This document shows, one piece after another, positions 62,762 through 64,000 of a stretch of 64,000 bases of DNA. The translations under genes were made by a program, and so were the position numbers. Each line of letters starts with the position of its first letter. The stretch's first letter is position 1. The notes beneath the pieces are model-generated. The model searched no databases. It worked only from the letters and a program-made list of their open reading frames with translations, and had not been told where the DNA came from. The stretch comes from Herbaspirillum rhizosphaerae_A (GTDB lineage Bacteria > Pseudomonadota > Gammaproteobacteria > Burkholderiales > Burkholderiaceae_D), in contig NZ_JAQQFR010000005.1 in the NCBI RefSeq assembly GCF_046025915.1, forward strand, positions 319,752-383,751, read 5' to 3'.

Positions 62762-63976
62762 ATGCATAACGAAACGGCCGCACTGGCCGCAACGAACGCA
62801 GCCATCGTCGATGACTTTTTGCGTACGCGCGAATACTCGATGATCCTCGCCACGCCGTTGTCCGATGAAGATTGCAGCGCGCAGTCGATGCCTGATGCCA
62901 GCCCGGTCAAATGGCATCTGGCGCATACCAGCTGGTTCTTTGAGACCTTCATTCTAGAAAGCTACGAACCTGATTTTTCGCCGTTTCATCCGGCGTTCCG
63001 GGTCTTGTTCAATTCTTACTATGAAGGCGTCGGCGACAAGCATCCACGTCCGCAGCGCGGCATGCTGACACGTCCGTCGCTGGCCGAGATTCGCGCCTAT
63101 CGTTCCAACATCGATCTGCGCATGCAAGCGTTGCTGTTATCCGATGTTTGCGATGAGAATTGTCTGCGCTTGCTGGAGCTGGGCATGCAGCATGAGCAAC
63201 AGCATCAGGAGCTGATGCTGACCGACGTCAAACATCTGCTGTCGCTCAATCCGCTCAAGCCGGCTTATCTGCCGCGCGCCTTGCAGGCCATGCCGGTGCA
63301 GACTGAACTGGAGTGGAATACCTTCGACGCCGGTGTCGTGGAGATAGGTTATCGGCATGGAGGATTTTGTTTCGATAATGAGCTGCCGTCGCATCGCCAA
63401 TTTGTTGAAGCATTTGCCATCGGTTCGCGCCTGATCAGCAATATCGAATACCTGATGTTTGTGGAGCAGGGCGGCTATGATAATCCAGCTTACTGGCTGT
63501 CGGCTGGATGGGACTGGCGCAGCAGCAACGGTATCAAACACCCGTTGTACTGGCATCGTCAGGACGACGGCGGATGGCAAGAGTTCACCTTACACGGCAT
63601 GTTGCCGCTGGATCCGCATGCGGCGATGCTGCACTTGTCCTACTACGAGGCTGATGCTTATGCACGCTGGGCCGGTGCACGTTTGCCGACCGAGGCGGAG
63701 TGGGAATACGCCGCCGGTGCGCTCGGCAACGAGGGGCGACAATTTTTCGGCACGGCATGGCAGTGGACGTCGAGCAGCTATGCGCCTTATCCGGGCTATG
63801 CGATTCCTGACGGTGCCGTCGGTGAGTACAATGGCAAGTTCATGGTCAATCAATACGTCTTGCGCGGCTCATCCGGCGCGACGCCGTTGGGACATTCTCG
63901 CGTCAGCTATCGCAACTTTTTTCCGGCGACGGCATGCTGGCAGTACAGCGGTATTCGCCTGGCGCGTTCGCTGTAA
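62762..63976 (+). CDS. egtB: ergothioneine sulfoxide synthase EgtB
   Basis: Non-haem iron enzyme that joins hercynine to gamma-glutamylcysteine or cysteine with oxygen, giving the sulfoxide. The 404-residue protein has the N-terminal DinB-like domain with the iron ligands in KWHLAHTSWFFE (about 50-61) and MQHEQQHQEL (about 142-151), and the C-terminal formylglycine-generating-enzyme-like domain with LPTEAEWEYAAG and YVLRGSS. GGGAG precedes the ATG, 44 bp after egtD. No egtA, egtC or C-S lyase gene is visible before the window ends. Confidence 0.93.
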   Translation: MHNETAALAATNAAIVDDFLRTREYSMILATPLSDEDCSAQSMPDASPVKWHLAHTSWFFETFILESYEPDFSPFHPAFRVLFNSYYEGVGDKHPRPQRGMLTRPSLAEIRAYRSNIDLRMQALLLSDVCDENCLRLLELGMQHEQQHQELMLTDVKHLLSLNPLKPAYLPRALQAMPVQTELEWNTFDAGVVEIGYRHGGFCFDNELPSHRQFVEAFAIGSRLISNIEYLMFVEQGGYDNPAYWLSAGWDWRSSNGIKHPLYWHRQDDGGWQEFTLHGMLPLDPHAAMLHLSYYEADAYARWAGARLPTEAEWEYAAGALGNEGRQFFGTAWQWTSSSYAPYPGYAIPDGAVGEYNGKFMVNQYVLRGSSGATPLGHSRVSYRNFFPATACWQYSGIRLARSL

Positions 63977-64000
63977 CGATTCACGGTTCATCTGAAGCAC

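Overview
This window is a piece of a betaproteobacterial chromosome, most likely from the Oxalobacteraceae (Herbaspirillum, Collimonas or a close relative). The evidence is protein similarity recognised by eye and gene orders typical of that group: ribF-ileS-lspA-coaBC-dut, glnE/yhdP-nitrilase-tldD, and rsgA-phhB-M48 protease next to orn. No rRNA, tRNA, IS element, prophage or CRISPR array was seen. Coding density is high and most transcription units end in clear bidirectional hairpin terminators.

Layout. 1-6.5 kb: minus-strand housekeeping operon ribF, ileS, lspA, coaBC, dut. 6.7-7.1 kb: a lone GNAT gene. 7.2-19.3 kb: a minus-strand, 12-gene nitrogen-scavenging operon. It encodes allophanate hydrolase (AtzF), an NMT1/taurine-type ABC importer, a BMP/nucleoside-type ABC importer, biuret hydrolase (BiuH), a BiuH paralogue that best fits triuret hydrolase (TrtA), a DUF3225/AtzH-like protein and a GntR/FCD regulator. 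A sigma-54 promoter (TGGCAC-N5-CTGC) and a dyad operator candidate sit directly in front of atzF, so nitrogen limitation should control the whole unit. 19.7-25 kb: a YidB-like protein, rsmE, then tkt, a GNAT gene and gap (carbon metabolism). 25.2-26.7 kb: a lipoprotein and a SAM methyltransferase. 26.8-36.3 kb: glnE, divergent from yhdP, nitrilase and tldD.

36.4-37.7 kb: a Phe/Tyr-rich leader peptide, a terminator and a competing arm precede a DAHP synthase gene, which is a textbook-like attenuator for aromatic amino-acid synthesis. 38.1-40 kb: an OmpR/EnvZ-type two-component pair without visible targets. 40.1-42.2 kb: an orphan fliD whose protein carries an EF-hand-like calcium loop. 42.6-47.1 kb: yajQ, murB, ppnP, argG, argF. 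47.4-49.7 kb: a Fur-box-controlled TonB-dependent siderophore receptor. 49.7-53.1 kb: rsgA, phhB, an M48 protease and orn. 53.1-56.5 kb: a TSUP permease, a SEC-C/UPF0149 protein, srkA and tag, with two extragenic palindromic repeats. 56.6-61.4 kb: a semialdehyde dehydrogenase, an Old Yellow Enzyme and an MsbA-like exporter. 61.7-64 kb: egtD and egtB, the first two steps of ergothioneine synthesis.

The most interesting content is the triuret/biuret operon with its sigma-54 control, the aroG attenuator, the calcium-loop FliD, and a 140-bp palindrome that fills the gap between two convergent genes exactly.
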